Origin: CAYJAZ01 sp964370095 | GTDB lineage: Bacteria; Desulfobacterota; Desulfovibrionia; Desulfovibrionales; Desulfovibrionaceae | Reading direction: 5' to 3' | Length of the DNA stretch: 44,729 bases | Assembly (NCBI GenBank): GCA_964370095.1 | Contig: CAYJHJ010000008.1 | Span: 1-44,729 of the forward strand | Part shown: positions 7,568-16,774 of the stretch, piece by piece | Layout: every line of letters begins with the position of its first letter | Position numbering within the stretch: position 1 is the first letter of the stretch | Made by a program: the position numbers and the translations under genes | Notes under the pieces: generated by a model | What the model was told of the DNA's origin: nothing | Seen by the model: only the letters and a program-made list of their open reading frames with translations | Database searches by the model: none

Positions 7568-8938
7568 TTATTTGATATATATAACATCACCAAAAGGTGG
7601 TTTTTGTTTTTCATTGTTTGTGGATATCCAAAGAACAGGATAAGACGGCTCTTCCGGAAAAAGATTACATTCAAAATCAGTAAACCACAGAAGGCATGCC
7701 GGTTGAATATTTTCTTGTTCCAAATAGGCAGGTATCTCTCTGTAACTTGTTCCTCCACCGCCATATACCAAAAGTTTTAAGGGTCTATCTTCCCTTTTAT
7801 AGAAGTTATGTTTTTGAACTTTTGTATCATGATACATAATAAAAAGATTAGTATCATAAGCTTCTAAAATATTTTCAAGTTCTGCACAAAATAGTGCTAG
7901 CAAGTTATCATCTATCGAACCGGAGGCATCAATAGCAAGAGCCATAATGGGAATACGTGGTTCTTTGCGTGATGGCAGATAAATATCCTGAGAAATATAA
8001 CGTTTATTTGGTGTAGTCCAAGTAAAATCGCCGTCATTGCAACTTTCAATAAATCTTTGTAAAAGGCTTTGCCAGTCAAGCTGTGGGTTGATTGCAGATT
8101 TATAAAATCTTAATAAACCAAGAGGGATATCACCTTGATTTTGTGAACTTTGCATAGCTTGAGTAAGCTGAATAAGTGATTCTTGCTCAGCTTTTTGTTG
8201 GCTTTCATTGTTTTCATCTGAAAGAAGAGGATGATCTTTTATTTCACCAAAAAAAGACGATTCAGCCCCTTGAGTTGATGAACTGTCTTCATTATTTTTA
8301 CTTTCATCTTTTCCTTTATTTTTGTCAGGCGATTGTGATTTTTCATCTAAATTATTTTCTGCTTCAGCATCTTTTTGCTTATCTTTTGTGCTTTCTTTGT
8401 CTTGAGCATTATCTAAAGAGCCGCTTGAAGAGCTTTCTTGATTTTTATCAATTTGCTCAGCTGTTTGAGCGTTTTTTGCACCCCCATGAATATCCTGATC
8501 GTAAAGACGGGAGAGGTGTATATATATTTCATCAACACTCATATTATCATAAGCCTTGTCATGCTTGATAAAGTTATCGGGCAGGCTAAAGCCGGCTTCA
8601 CTAAGTAAGCTATTTATAGCATAATCACAGGCTTTGTTCCAAAGCTTACTATCACGCCCATTTCTTCTTATGTGGTGATTGCATGCAATGTGTAAAATTT
8701 CGTGTGCTTGTGATGCCATAATATGTTCATTTGATAAAACAGAAATAAGATGCGGATTATAGGCAAGAATTTTACCGTCTGTCCAAAGGTTAGGGCAGTT
8801 TCTGTCAGCTTTCAATTCAAGTTTTAATGCCAGTGAACCAAAAAAAGGATGTGAAAGAAGAAGCTCTGAACGAGCTTTTTGCATACGTTGAAGAGCTTTT
8901 TCTTCAAAATTTATATCATCTTGCGTTAACGTTTCCAT
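7568..8938 (-). CDS. Metallopeptidase-like protein with C-terminal VWA domain (DUF2201 type)
   Basis: The 456-residue protein has an N-terminal zincin-like domain with an HEILH motif (residues 79-83) inside AHEILHIACNHH. A low-complexity linker rich in Ser, Gln, Asp, Glu and Lys follows (about 150-260), then a C-terminal von Willebrand A-like domain. The metal-ion site is intact: DASGS at 337-341, Thr397 in a GGGGTS loop and Asp421. Proteins of this type are nearly always next to a MoxR-type AAA ATPase, as here, where only 14 bases separate the genes. The pair is thought to work as a chaperone or remodelling machine; whether the HExxH site cleaves protein is not established. The long acidic linker should be disordered. 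The ATG follows an AAGG site. Confidence 0.85.
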   Translation of the reverse strand: METLTQDDINFEEKALQRMQKARSELLLSHPFFGSLALKLELKADRNCPNLWTDGKILAYNPHLISVLSNEHIMASQAHEILHIACNHHIRRNGRDSKLWNKACDYAINSLLSEAGFSLPDNFIKHDKAYDNMSVDEIYIHLSRLYDQDIHGGAKNAQTAEQIDKNQESSSSGSLDNAQDKESTKDKQKDAEAENNLDEKSQSPDKNKGKDESKNNEDSSSTQGAESSFFGEIKDHPLLSDENNESQQKAEQESLIQLTQAMQSSQNQGDIPLGLLRFYKSAINPQLDWQSLLQRFIESCNDGDFTWTTPNKRYISQDIYLPSRKEPRIPIMALAIDASGSIDDNLLALFCAELENILEAYDTNLFIMYHDTKVQKHNFYKREDRPLKLLVYGGGGTSYREIPAYLEQENIQPACLLWFTDFECNLFPEEPSYPVLWISTNNEKQKPPFGDVIYIK

Positions 8939-8952
8939 GCCTTATCTAACTC

Positions 8953-9945
8953 TTACATTAAAACATGCGAATTTTTTTGTGCCCATTCATTAAAAGCTTT
9001 TGTTTGCACAAGTTCTTTATTCATGCAAATTGCTGTGCGCATAAGAAGAACTGAAAACTCAACAGGCATGCGATGGGCAAATGATAGAACATTATCAATA
9101 TTTTCTGCTGTGGTGCTATTTCCCAATGCTTCACTTAGAGCATAAAGGGTGGCAGGATCTTCCGGAATTCCTATTGTTGAAGGGTTTTCAAGTATTTTTT
9201 CGATAGTTGGTAAATCTCTCCATACTTTCAGAAAGCCTATAAATTCTGTTGCGGCAGCCATGCCAATTGTACCTTGAAAAAGTTCATACTCAACAGCTTT
9301 ATGGGGTGAAGCCTCTAAAATACGTGAAACAAATTCCCAAGAACGGGGTGAGGCAAAAGCCTTGCTTGAAGATTGCGGGTCAAAATCATGCAGAAGTTTT
9401 GGCCTGAATTTTAGAAAAGCTATTATTTCTTTACGAATATTTGATTTTTCAGCCCATGAAAGCCAATCTTCAAGAGATGTTTGCATGTCAATATGCACCA
9501 TTCTATTTGCAAGTGCGGTTGGCATTCTATGCGTAACAGCTCTGTCTTTTTCGCCGTTTCCTGCAGCAACAACAGTCCAGCCATCAGGAAGTTTATATTC
9601 GCCGATACAACGGTCAAGCACAAGCTGATAACAAGCAGCTTGCACAAGAGGAGGAGCTGCATTTAATTCATCAAGGAAAACTATGCCTTTTTCCTTACTG
9701 TCTTTTTTGGGTAAAAATGAAGGTGGGCACCACACAGCTTGGCCTTCTTCTGTGATACGAGGTAAACCACGCAAGTCAACAGGGTCAAGCAAAACAGCAC
9801 GTATGTCAATTATATTATAGTTTTTTTCTTTTGCAACTTGAGTTATTATTTGGCTTTTTCCTATTCCTGGTGCTCCCCATAAAAACACTGGCTGCTGAAT
9901 TTCAATAAGTGTGTGCAGTGAGGATATAACTTGTAAGGGCTTCAA
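8953..9945 (-). CDS. MoxR-type AAA+ ATPase
   Basis: The 330-residue AAA+ protein has a Walker A motif GAPGIGKS (24-31), a Walker B VFLDE (89-93) and a sensor 1 Asn130 in WTVVAAGN, followed by an arginine-bearing segment ending in ALANRMVHI. The C-terminal lid is helical. MoxR-type ATPases form hexamers that work with VWA proteins to remodel or activate targets; the partner is the next gene. The start is a TTG (9943-9945) with AAAGGA upstream; no ATG is available in a suitable place. It is divergent from the large autotransporter, and the shared 231-base gap holds promoters for both. Confidence 0.85.
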   Translation of the reverse strand: MKPLQVISSLHTLIEIQQPVFLWGAPGIGKSQIITQVAKEKNYNIIDIRAVLLDPVDLRGLPRITEEGQAVWCPPSFLPKKDSKEKGIVFLDELNAAPPLVQAACYQLVLDRCIGEYKLPDGWTVVAAGNGEKDRAVTHRMPTALANRMVHIDMQTSLEDWLSWAEKSNIRKEIIAFLKFRPKLLHDFDPQSSSKAFASPRSWEFVSRILEASPHKAVEYELFQGTIGMAAATEFIGFLKVWRDLPTIEKILENPSTIGIPEDPATLYALSEALGNSTTAENIDNVLSFAHRMPVEFSVLLMRTAICMNKELVQTKAFNEWAQKNSHVLM

Positions 9946-10083
9946 ATTATTACCGTCCTTTGAGTTTCTTTTAATTATTTAAAAAAGGATATATTTTTTA
10001 TAAATGAAAGTCAATTCTAATTTTGGAATAAAATTTCACACATCTAACTTTTGGGTCGGCATGTTTTTTGATAAAAACTTATA

Positions 10084-10112
10084 TTGACATTATTTTTTTG
10101 CTATAATATTAT
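10084..10112 (+). promoter_or_regulatory. Promoter of the large autotransporter
   Basis: TTGACA (10084-10089) is followed 17 bp later by TATTAT (10107-10112). A perfect TATAAT also lies at 10102-10107, 12 bp from the -35. The same unusual pairing (TTGACA, then CTATAAT after a short gap) recurs upstream of the second autotransporter. The leader is about 58 bases, with GGAAGGAG before the ATG. Confidence 0.7.
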
Positions 10113-10176
10113 TTTTCTAATAGTTTTAAAGTTTTGAAAAATATCAAATTATGCTCTCATAGGGAAGGAGATTTTT

Positions 10177-13100
10177 ATGCAATCAAAAAATGCAATTGGG
10201 AATTTGAAAAATCGTTATGTGGCTGTTTTGAAAAAATGTGATCTTTTAAATGTTTTCGGTTCACTTGCTGTAGCTACAGCACTTGCTGGCGCTCTTGTGG
10301 CAAGCCCTATACTTGCAGAAAATGCTTTTGCGGAATTGGTAAACACTGGCAGTGTTAGCTCTATGAACTCCCAAAATACACTTGTAGGAACAGCAAGTTA
10401 TGGCAACGACCCTACTCTCACCAATAACGGCAAAATCGAATTTGGTGATAAGTATACCTTAGGCGGCAGTGTAGATTATATAATAGGTATGTATGGTCAT
10501 GACGCCGGAAGTAGTTACCGCTTCACTTTCACAAACAATGGCACACTTACGGTAAATGACACAAGCGGATCAAAAGCCGCTGCCACTGCCTATGGAATGT
10601 ATGCTCTTTCTACTCTTCAAGACGTGAACACTCTAAGAAACACAAGCTCTATGACAATAAATGCAAGTGGCGGAACAGATTCAAACATTGCCTATGCCAT
10701 GTATGCAGGCGGTTATAATAACAAACTTGTCAGTGAAGCAAATTCAAGCATAAATGTAACTGCCACAGGCGATAGCGTCAATCGTTCCACTGCCACTGCT
10801 TATGGCTTCTATACAGAAGGCGACGGAACACTTGAAGTTGCGAACAATGGAACACTTACTGTGTCTGCCCAAAAAGGAGAATCAGTAACCAGAAGTGAAA
10901 CAACTTTTTCCGATTCAGCTTATGGAATTTTTGCCACAGGGGCGGGCACTCATCTACTCGCTAATAATGGCATGTTAACAGTAGAAGCAAAAGCTACAGC
11001 CACCACATATGATACAAATTCACAAGCGTATGGTATTTACAGCAGAAACGGCATAAGTGCCACTGTAAACAACACTTCATCACTTAAAGTTACATCTGTT
11101 GGTGCTGATAATGCTAATAATACATCTTTTGTGCATGATTATTCAAATACTTTTGCCTATGGCATTAAGGTAGAAAGTGCGAGCAGTGAAACAAAGAATA
11201 CAGGCACTATTGAAGTGAAAGCAGAAGGAGGTGCAGCAGGTAGTTTAGTGAAGGATGCGGGTAATAACAGCAATTATGCTTACGCCCATGCCGAGGCGTA
11301 TGGAATATTGGCAGAAAATGACAGTAACCACACTATTATCAATGAAAACAGCGTGTCCGCAACAGCCTTGAGCGGAGATACTTTTGTACACATTCTATAT
11401 GATTCTGACATCATTGTCCCTCTTCTATTTTCTCACGCAAATGCCTCTGCCTTAGAAGCAAATGGCAATGGCAATCAAGAAATTACCAACAGTTCTTCAC
11501 TCACAGCTATAGCAAGAGGAGGCACTGCTACAGGACTTAGTACAAAGCATTATGCATCAGCACAAACCGATGCCTACGCCTATGCTATGAATGCTTTTGG
11601 TGAAGGAAGCCATATTCTTAAGAATACAAACGGAACTATTAAGGTTGAAGCAATAAGCGGAGACTTTATTTATGGAGGAGGTCAAAACGCCACTTCCAAT
11701 GCCGAAGCTTATGGCTTACGTGCTTTTTCACTTACTGACGGCAACCATAAATTAACAAGCAGCGGCACGGTTACTGTAAGTGCAACAAGCGGTGATGCTG
11801 ATTTTGCCAATCAGAACTATGCAATAGCTTACGGCTTATATGCACATTCACAATTTGACGGCAGTCACACACTTTCAAGCGACGGAAGCCTTAATGTAAC
11901 AGCCACAAGTGGTGTAAATACAATTGGTAAAAATTATGCACAAGCCTATGGTTTGTATGCAGAGGGTGCAGGCAACCATTCACTCACAAATAAAGGTACT
12001 ATTACAGTTTCAAGCACAAGCGAGGCTACAAGGAGCTCTCAAGCAAGCCCGCTTGCCAGCGGAGTTTCCGATGCCTTTGGTATGTTTGCGATCGATGGTG
12101 TATCTCACACACTTATCAATAATGGCGATATAAATGCCACAGCCACCACTTTTACTAATTCTACAAACTATTCTGAGCACGCCCAAACAGGGGCTTATGC
12201 TATGTATGCAAGGGGTGATGGCGGCCATACTCTTCAAAACACAAAAAACATTTCAGCACGTGCCACAGGCGGCTATGCAAAATCCTACAACTCTGTTGCT
12301 GTTGCTAGTGCTGAGGCGTATGCTCAAGCAGAGGGCATGTATGTTCGTGGTAATGGAAACCACAATGTAAGTTCAAGCGGTTCAATTATTGTAAATACCA
12401 CAGGCGGCTATGCAGAAGCCGACCAAACCCTAAGTATTGGAGATTCAGCATATGCAGATGCCTTTGTATATGCCAGAGGTATGAATATTGACGGCATTGG
12501 TGAATATGAAGTTGCGAACAGTGGCACAATCACCGTTACCGCCACAGGCGGAGAAGCCATAGCTTCTGCTCTTGAAGATCCTAACAAGCCTCCTCAAGTC
12601 CAACGAAGTATAGCCTTTGCCGATGCCAATGCCCGTGCATACGGCATAAATATCGGTAATAATGCAATTGGCTACACAGTGAACAACAGCGGCACAATCA
12701 GCGTAACCGCCACAGGCGGAAAAGCAAGCGCAAGCAATGATGTGCCGGAGCAAATCAAGGCTTATAACGATGCAAAAGCCTATGGTATACATATAGAAGA
12801 GAATCCAAACGTACAAAATGTAGTTGCTCTTCTTACAAATACAGGCTCAATCACAGCAAAAGCAAGTGCTAAAAGCGGCGGCACTGCCTATGCCTATGAA
12901 GTTTATAGTGAAAATAATTTCACTGTTGATAAGTGGGCAACCACATTAAGAACGTGGAGTGAGAATGACACTGTTTTTGGCTTGGAAAATGGTGATACTG
13001 TAACTTTTGCAAACGGCAATTCAGGCGCAACACTTATTTTACGCCCGGGCACAGCGGAACAAGGTTTTGTTCAAGGGCAAGAATATAAAGTGGCAAATAT

Positions 13101-14262
13101 GGTGGCTATCGAAGATGGAAATGGTGATATGCAGTTACAATCCACTATCGATGGCTCTATTGCAAGCGTTAGCTCTGACATAGAATTTTGGAAAGCAGCG
13201 CTAAATACAGAAAATGCAAATGCCCCTACAGTAAGCTTAACCTTGAATGAAGAAGTGCTTACCACTCCTGCTGAAACAACAAGCACAGTTACTACGCAAA
13301 CAGTAGTAGCACAATTACAAAATATTGGGGTGCAAGTTCAAAAAATAAGCAAATTATTTTTCAAACTTTTTGGTGCTACTTTCTTAAGTGCTCCAAGTAA
13401 TAATCAAGAATTGGGATTATTGGATACTACAGGTATGGCAGCAGGCTCTGAAAGCGAAGCGCCTCGCTGGGCTGTGTTTGCAACTCCTTATGGGTCATAT
13501 ACCGACAATAATGAATATGATTTCAATACAGGCACATTTGGTGTGAGTGCAGGTGCAAGTTATAGCTTCAATAATCAATTCTCCGCAGGTTTCCACCTTG
13601 ACTTTAATCGCTCTGATACAGATGCCGGTGCCATTGAAAATGACTTAACCTCTTTTGCACTTGGTGTTCATGGAAATTACTTTATCAATAATAACTGGTA
13701 TGTTGGCGGAAGTGCAAGCTATGTTTTCGTTTCAAATGATGCAACGTATACTCAAAATATTGGCACAGCACAAGATGACTATTCATCAAATGCTTTCATT
13801 ACTCGAGTAAGCACAGGTTATTTCTTTGAAATTAATGAAAACAGCTTAATTTACCCTGAAATTGGTTTATCTTACCTCTATACCAATTCTGATGACTATA
13901 CTTTCCATTTTGCAGCAAGCCCTGCAAGCGATATCACAAATAGAATGGATTCTTTTTCCGCTTTATACGCTGATTTCACTCTTGCATGGGAAGGCAATTA
14001 TCAAGTTGCTTCAGGTGCTTTAATTCCTAATCTTGGTATTGGTATTCGCCAAAACTTAACAGGAAGCGATGTAAAATCTGTTACAGAATTACTCGGTAGT
14101 AATTATGAGGCAATTTCAAGTTCAGATGAAACCACCTTCCTTATAGATGCAGGCTTGATGTATTCAAGCGGTAATTTCAGCATAGGTGCACAATATAGCG
14201 GTGAATTTGGCAGTGAACAGCAAAACCATACAGGTAGTTTGCAAGCGATATACCGCTTCTAA
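10177..14262 (+). CDS. Large repeat-bearing autotransporter adhesin
   Basis: This 1361-residue type Va autotransporter would be exported by Sec and inserted in the outer membrane. It has an extended basic signal sequence (about residues 1-48) with KKC just before the hydrophobic core and a likely cleavage near PILA-EN. The passenger, about residues 138-904, is built of roughly 18 imperfect repeats of 36-55 residues, each starting with AYG(M/L/I)YA and containing an NxGxIxVxAT-type strand pair, as expected for a beta-helix. A short linker leads to a 268-residue C-terminal beta-barrel (about 1094-1361) that ends in phenylalanine, as outer-membrane proteins do. Cysteine is essentially absent from the passenger. 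A strong ribosome site is present. It is probably an adhesin or surface coat protein; the ligand is unknown. Confidence 0.9.
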   Translation: MQSKNAIGNLKNRYVAVLKKCDLLNVFGSLAVATALAGALVASPILAENAFAELVNTGSVSSMNSQNTLVGTASYGNDPTLTNNGKIEFGDKYTLGGSVDYIIGMYGHDAGSSYRFTFTNNGTLTVNDTSGSKAAATAYGMYALSTLQDVNTLRNTSSMTINASGGTDSNIAYAMYAGGYNNKLVSEANSSINVTATGDSVNRSTATAYGFYTEGDGTLEVANNGTLTVSAQKGESVTRSETTFSDSAYGIFATGAGTHLLANNGMLTVEAKATATTYDTNSQAYGIYSRNGISATVNNTSSLKVTSVGADNANNTSFVHDYSNTFAYGIKVESASSETKNTGTIEVKAEGGAAGSLVKDAGNNSNYAYAHAEAYGILAENDSNHTIINENSVSATALSGDTFVHILYDSDIIVPLLFSHANASALEANGNGNQEITNSSSLTAIARGGTATGLSTKHYASAQTDAYAYAMNAFGEGSHILKNTNGTIKVEAISGDFIYGGGQNATSNAEAYGLRAFSLTDGNHKLTSSGTVTVSATSGDADFANQNYAIAYGLYAHSQFDGSHTLSSDGSLNVTATSGVNTIGKNYAQAYGLYAEGAGNHSLTNKGTITVSSTSEATRSSQASPLASGVSDAFGMFAIDGVSHTLINNGDINATATTFTNSTNYSEHAQTGAYAMYARGDGGHTLQNTKNISARATGGYAKSYNSVAVASAEAYAQAEGMYVRGNGNHNVSSSGSIIVNTTGGYAEADQTLSIGDSAYADAFVYARGMNIDGIGEYEVANSGTITVTATGGEAIASALEDPNKPPQVQRSIAFADANARAYGINIGNNAIGYTVNNSGTISVTATGGKASASNDVPEQIKAYNDAKAYGIHIEENPNVQNVVALLTNTGSITAKASAKSGGTAYAYEVYSENNFTVDKWATTLRTWSENDTVFGLENGDTVTFANGNSGATLILRPGTAEQGFVQGQEYKVANMVAIEDGNGDMQLQSTIDGSIASVSSDIEFWKAALNTENANAPTVSLTLNEEVLTTPAETTSTVTTQTVVAQLQNIGVQVQKISKLFFKLFGATFLSAPSNNQELGLLDTTGMAAGSESEAPRWAVFATPYGSYTDNNEYDFNTGTFGVSAGASYSFNNQFSAGFHLDFNRSDTDAGAIENDLTSFALGVHGNYFINNNWYVGGSASYVFVSNDATYTQNIGTAQDDYSSNAFITRVSTGYFFEINENSLIYPEIGLSYLYTNSDDYTFHFAASPASDITNRMDSFSALYADFTLAWEGNYQVASGALIPNLGIGIRQNLTGSDVKSVTELLGSNYEAISSSDETTFLIDAGLMYSSGNFSIGAQYSGEFGSEQQNHTGSLQAIYRF
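10588..12888 (+). repeat. About 18 degenerate passenger repeats
   Basis: Within the autotransporter gene, a unit of about 110-165 bases repeats in frame. The conserved start encodes AYG followed by a hydrophobic residue and a Tyr, Phe or Asn; the middle encodes a short Gly/His-Asn turn; the end encodes an NxGxIxVxATxG strand. Variable Ser/Asn/Ala-rich inserts separate units. The repeats are diverged at DNA level, so they are old, but short identical words such as GCCACAGGCGG recur and could support recombination. Confidence 0.8.
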
Positions 14263-14290
14263 AAAAGCTTTATTTGAGTTTTAACTTTAT

Positions 14291-14358
14291 CAGGGGAAAA
14301 TTTTAGTCGTGTTTTGAGCTTTTATATAAGCTCTCTCGCTAAAATTTTCCCCTGTTTT
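14291..14358 (+). terminator. Strong terminator between convergent genes
   Basis: Arms of 16 bp (CAGGGGAAAATTTTAG at 14291-14306 and its perfect complement at 14339-14354) enclose a second hairpin (GAGCTT at 14316-14321 with AAGCTC at 14328-14333). TTTTG follows on the plus side. It lies between the autotransporter and the convergent MinD-like gene and probably serves both directions. Confidence 0.85.
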
Positions 14359-14390
14359 GTTAGTTTACAAGGCTAGGATTTTTTGATTGT

Positions 14391-15224
14391 CTAATCAATA
14401 TCTTTTTGGCTAAAAGTAAGGGGTTTTGCTGCTGCAATTTTTGGAAGCATTGTGGCATAAATTCTTGAAAGTTTTGTGCCTATCATGGTGATATCCATTG
14501 CAGCCTTGGAACTGGGATGAACGGATAACAAAGGTTTTTGCCTTCTTACGGCATCTGGCATTTTAGGGTCATTGTGCACAAAGCCTAAAAATACTGGTTT
14601 TACTTTCAAAAATTTCTCGCAGGCAATGGCAAGTCTTTCAAAAACATCTCTTGCTTCTTTTTGGGAATCTGCTTGATTCACAAGCACCAAGAAATCAGTC
14701 ATGTTTGAATTTGTTTTCAAAACTTTTATAAGTGCATAGGCATCGGTGAGTGAAGTTGGCTCAGGTGTGAGCACAATCACTCTTATAGCAGCCATAGAAG
14801 CAAAATATTGCACAGATTCGCTTATGCCTGCACCAAGATCCATAAGAAGAATAGAATAGTTTGAAAAAACAGGCTCAATTTTTTTCAAAAGTAAGCTGCT
14901 TTCTTCTGATTTCATGTCAGCAAGTTCTGAAACGCCCGAAGTGGCAGGTAAAAGTGAGAAGTTTTTAATCTCTTCATTCATAATTGGAACAAGAGCATAT
15001 TGCGGTAAAATTCTTCCTTGCAAAACATCTTGCATATTATATTCGGGGGCAATGCCTAAAAGCACGTCAAGGTTTGCAAGCCCAAGATCGCAATCAAGCA
15101 GGAGAGTTGCATGTTTTTCTTTGGCAAGTGCATAACCTATATTTAAAGCAAGATTACTTTTTCCAACGCCACCTTTGCCACTCATTATAGCAATGCTTAA
15201 AGTTTTATTTTGTGTGTTTGACAT
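14391..15224 (-). CDS. MinD/FlhG-like ParA-family ATPase
   Basis: The 277-residue deviant Walker A ATPase has SGKGGVGKSN near the N-terminus, DCDLGLANLD (switch region) and a DLGAG segment in the Walker B position. The sequence is closest in style to FlhG/YlxH/FleN-type MinD proteins, which set flagellar number or place other polar machines. No flagellar gene is nearby, so the role is open. The start chosen is the ATG at 15224, after an AGGA site; an upstream in-frame ATG at 15287 would overlap the preceding gene. No amphipathic membrane-targeting helix is evident at the C-terminus. It is the last gene of the minus-strand run lnt-prfB-unknown-this. Confidence 0.85.
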   Translation of the reverse strand: MSNTQNKTLSIAIMSGKGGVGKSNLALNIGYALAKEKHATLLLDCDLGLANLDVLLGIAPEYNMQDVLQGRILPQYALVPIMNEEIKNFSLLPATSGVSELADMKSEESSLLLKKIEPVFSNYSILLMDLGAGISESVQYFASMAAIRVIVLTPEPTSLTDAYALIKVLKTNSNMTDFLVLVNQADSQKEARDVFERLAIACEKFLKVKPVFLGFVHNDPKMPDAVRRQKPLLSVHPSSKAAMDITMIGTKLSRIYATMLPKIAAAKPLTFSQKDID

Positions 15225-15240
15225 AACTATCCTATATATA

Positions 15241-15636
15241 TTAAAGCGTTCCAAAAAAGAGAAATTGTTTTTCATGTGCTTGCACAAGGCATTTTGCTTG
15301 TCTAAGCCTTTGATGATCGTAATCTTCTTGATTTTTCTGGTTTATGGCTTCAATGAAGCCTTGTGTGCTTATGTTTTCTAAATTAATATCAAGTGTAAGC
15401 CACTCATTATATTGTAAATCTTTAGTGAGCTTATCCCAAGTGTCTTTATAAGCGTGTGGAATACAACGCAAAATAGCAATGCATTGCCCATGTTTTTCTT
15501 TATCATTCAAATCATTTACTTTTTGTGCACATTCTTTGATGAGTTTTTCAAAAACTTCTAAATCTTCGGGAAGGTTGACAAAGCTTTTGTTCAAAGAAAT
15601 ATCTTCTTGCGTTTCTAAAGGTTTATCATTGCTCAT
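15241..15636 (-). CDS. Unknown soluble protein, 131 residues
   Basis: I do not recognise this protein. It is helical, acidic in the N-terminal half and has several Trp residues (DTWDKL, NEWLTL). It has no signal or membrane segment. The ATG is preceded by AAGGAA. It lies 15 bases after prfB and 16 bases before the MinD-like gene, so it belongs to that operon. Its C-terminal end (KQFLFFGTL) is hydrophobic and could be a docking peptide, but that is speculation. Confidence 0.65.
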   Translation of the reverse strand: MSNDKPLETQEDISLNKSFVNLPEDLEVFEKLIKECAQKVNDLNDKEKHGQCIAILRCIPHAYKDTWDKLTKDLQYNEWLTLDINLENISTQGFIEAINQKNQEDYDHQRLRQAKCLVQAHEKQFLFFGTL

Positions 15637-15651
15637 TTCATATTCCTTATT

Positions 15652-16774
15652 TTAATCTTTTTTCTCAGAATTGTTTTCATAATTAAACAAAAGATAATCA
15701 TTGATAAATGGAAGAATATTTCCGTCAAGTACAGCATCAACATCAGTGAGTGCTGTGTTTGTTCTGTGATCTTTCACAAGCCTATGAGGTTGCAAGGTGT
15801 AGGAGCGGATTTGGCTTCCAAAAGCAATGGCATTTTTTCCTGCATAATCAGCTTGTTTGATCTCATCTCTTTTCTTTTGTTCATAATCATATAGTCTTGC
15901 TTTTAATAAACGCAAGGCAGAATCTTTGTTGCTGTGTTGTGATTTTTCACTTTGGCATTGAGCAACAATTCCTGTAGGAAGATGAGTTATACGCACAGCA
16001 GATTCTGTTTTATTTACGTGTTGCCCGCCTGCACCTGAAGCCCTGTATACATCAATACGCAAGTCATTTTCTTGTAAATCTATTTGAATGTCATCGCCTA
16101 TGTCAGGAATAATATCAACAGAAGCAAAGGAGGTGTGCCTTTTTCCTGATGCATCAAAAGGTGAAATGCGTATAAGCCTGTGAATGCCTTTTTCTGATTT
16201 AAGATAGCCATAGGAATAAGGGCCGCAAATTCGCATAGTTACACTTTTAATTCCGGCTTCATCTCCAGCCAAATAATCAATGATTTGGCACTTATAGTTT
16301 TTTAAATCAGCAAAGCGAAGATACATTCTTTCAAGCATTTCAGCCCAGTCTTGAGCTTCTGTGCCACCAGCACCTGGATGAATTTCTAAAATAGCGTCTT
16401 TTACATCGTCTTCATCAGAAAGAAGAAGGGCAAGTTTTGTTGATGATATTTGCTTTTGAAGAGAAATAAGAGCGGAATTAAGCGAAACAAGGGCATCTTC
16501 TTCACCTTCTTCGGCAAAGACAAGCCATTCTTTTGCGTCAATATAGCTACGCTCAAGGCTTTGATATTCAGACAGCTTAGTTTCAAATAAACTTTTTTCA
16601 CGCAAAAAGGCAGTCATTTTATCTTGATTATTCCAAACCTCAGGTTTTGTGAGGTTTTCTTCAATGTTTTTTAATTGAGTTGTGATAGATGCAACGTCAA
16701 AGCCTCCTCCAAAGCGATTTGAATTCATCTTCGTTTTGCATAAACATTGATTTAAGTTCAAGAAGTTGCAGCAT
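15652..16774 (-). CDS. prfB: Peptide chain release factor 2, with programmed +1 frameshift
   Basis: RF2 recognises UGA and UAA stop codons and releases the peptide. The GGQ motif lies in SGAGGQHVNKTESAVR, and the SPF tripeptide that gives RF2 specificity is in RISPFDASGKRHTS. The true start is the ATG at 16774, with AAAAGGA upstream. After 25 codons the frame meets TGA at 16697-16699 in the context AGG AGG CTT TGA C, the classic autoregulatory site: a Shine-Dalgarno-like GGAGG just before a CUU slip codon. Skipping one base (16699) continues with DVASITTQ to the end at 15652. The coding path is therefore 16774-16700 joined to 16698-15652. The ATG overlaps the lnt stop codon by one base (TAATG). 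Confidence 0.95.

Noticed and set aside
7558..7764. Longer start for the 121-residue gene
   Set aside because: The extension lies within the VWA gene on the same strand, and the ATG at 7557 has a perfect ribosome site.
12445..12816. Long frame on the minus strand inside the autotransporter
   Set aside because: It is a shadow of the repeat-rich gene: Cys/Ile-rich composition, no ribosome site, no homology pattern.
10588..12888. CRISPR-like or simple DNA repeat array
   Set aside because: The units are coding, vary in length and are diverged at DNA level; they are protein repeats of a passenger domain.
16699..16761. In-frame start of prfB at 16761
   Set aside because: It gives an N-terminal stretch unrelated to RF2 and lacks a ribosome site. 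The ATG at 16774 followed by the CTT TGA C shift site explains the gene fully.
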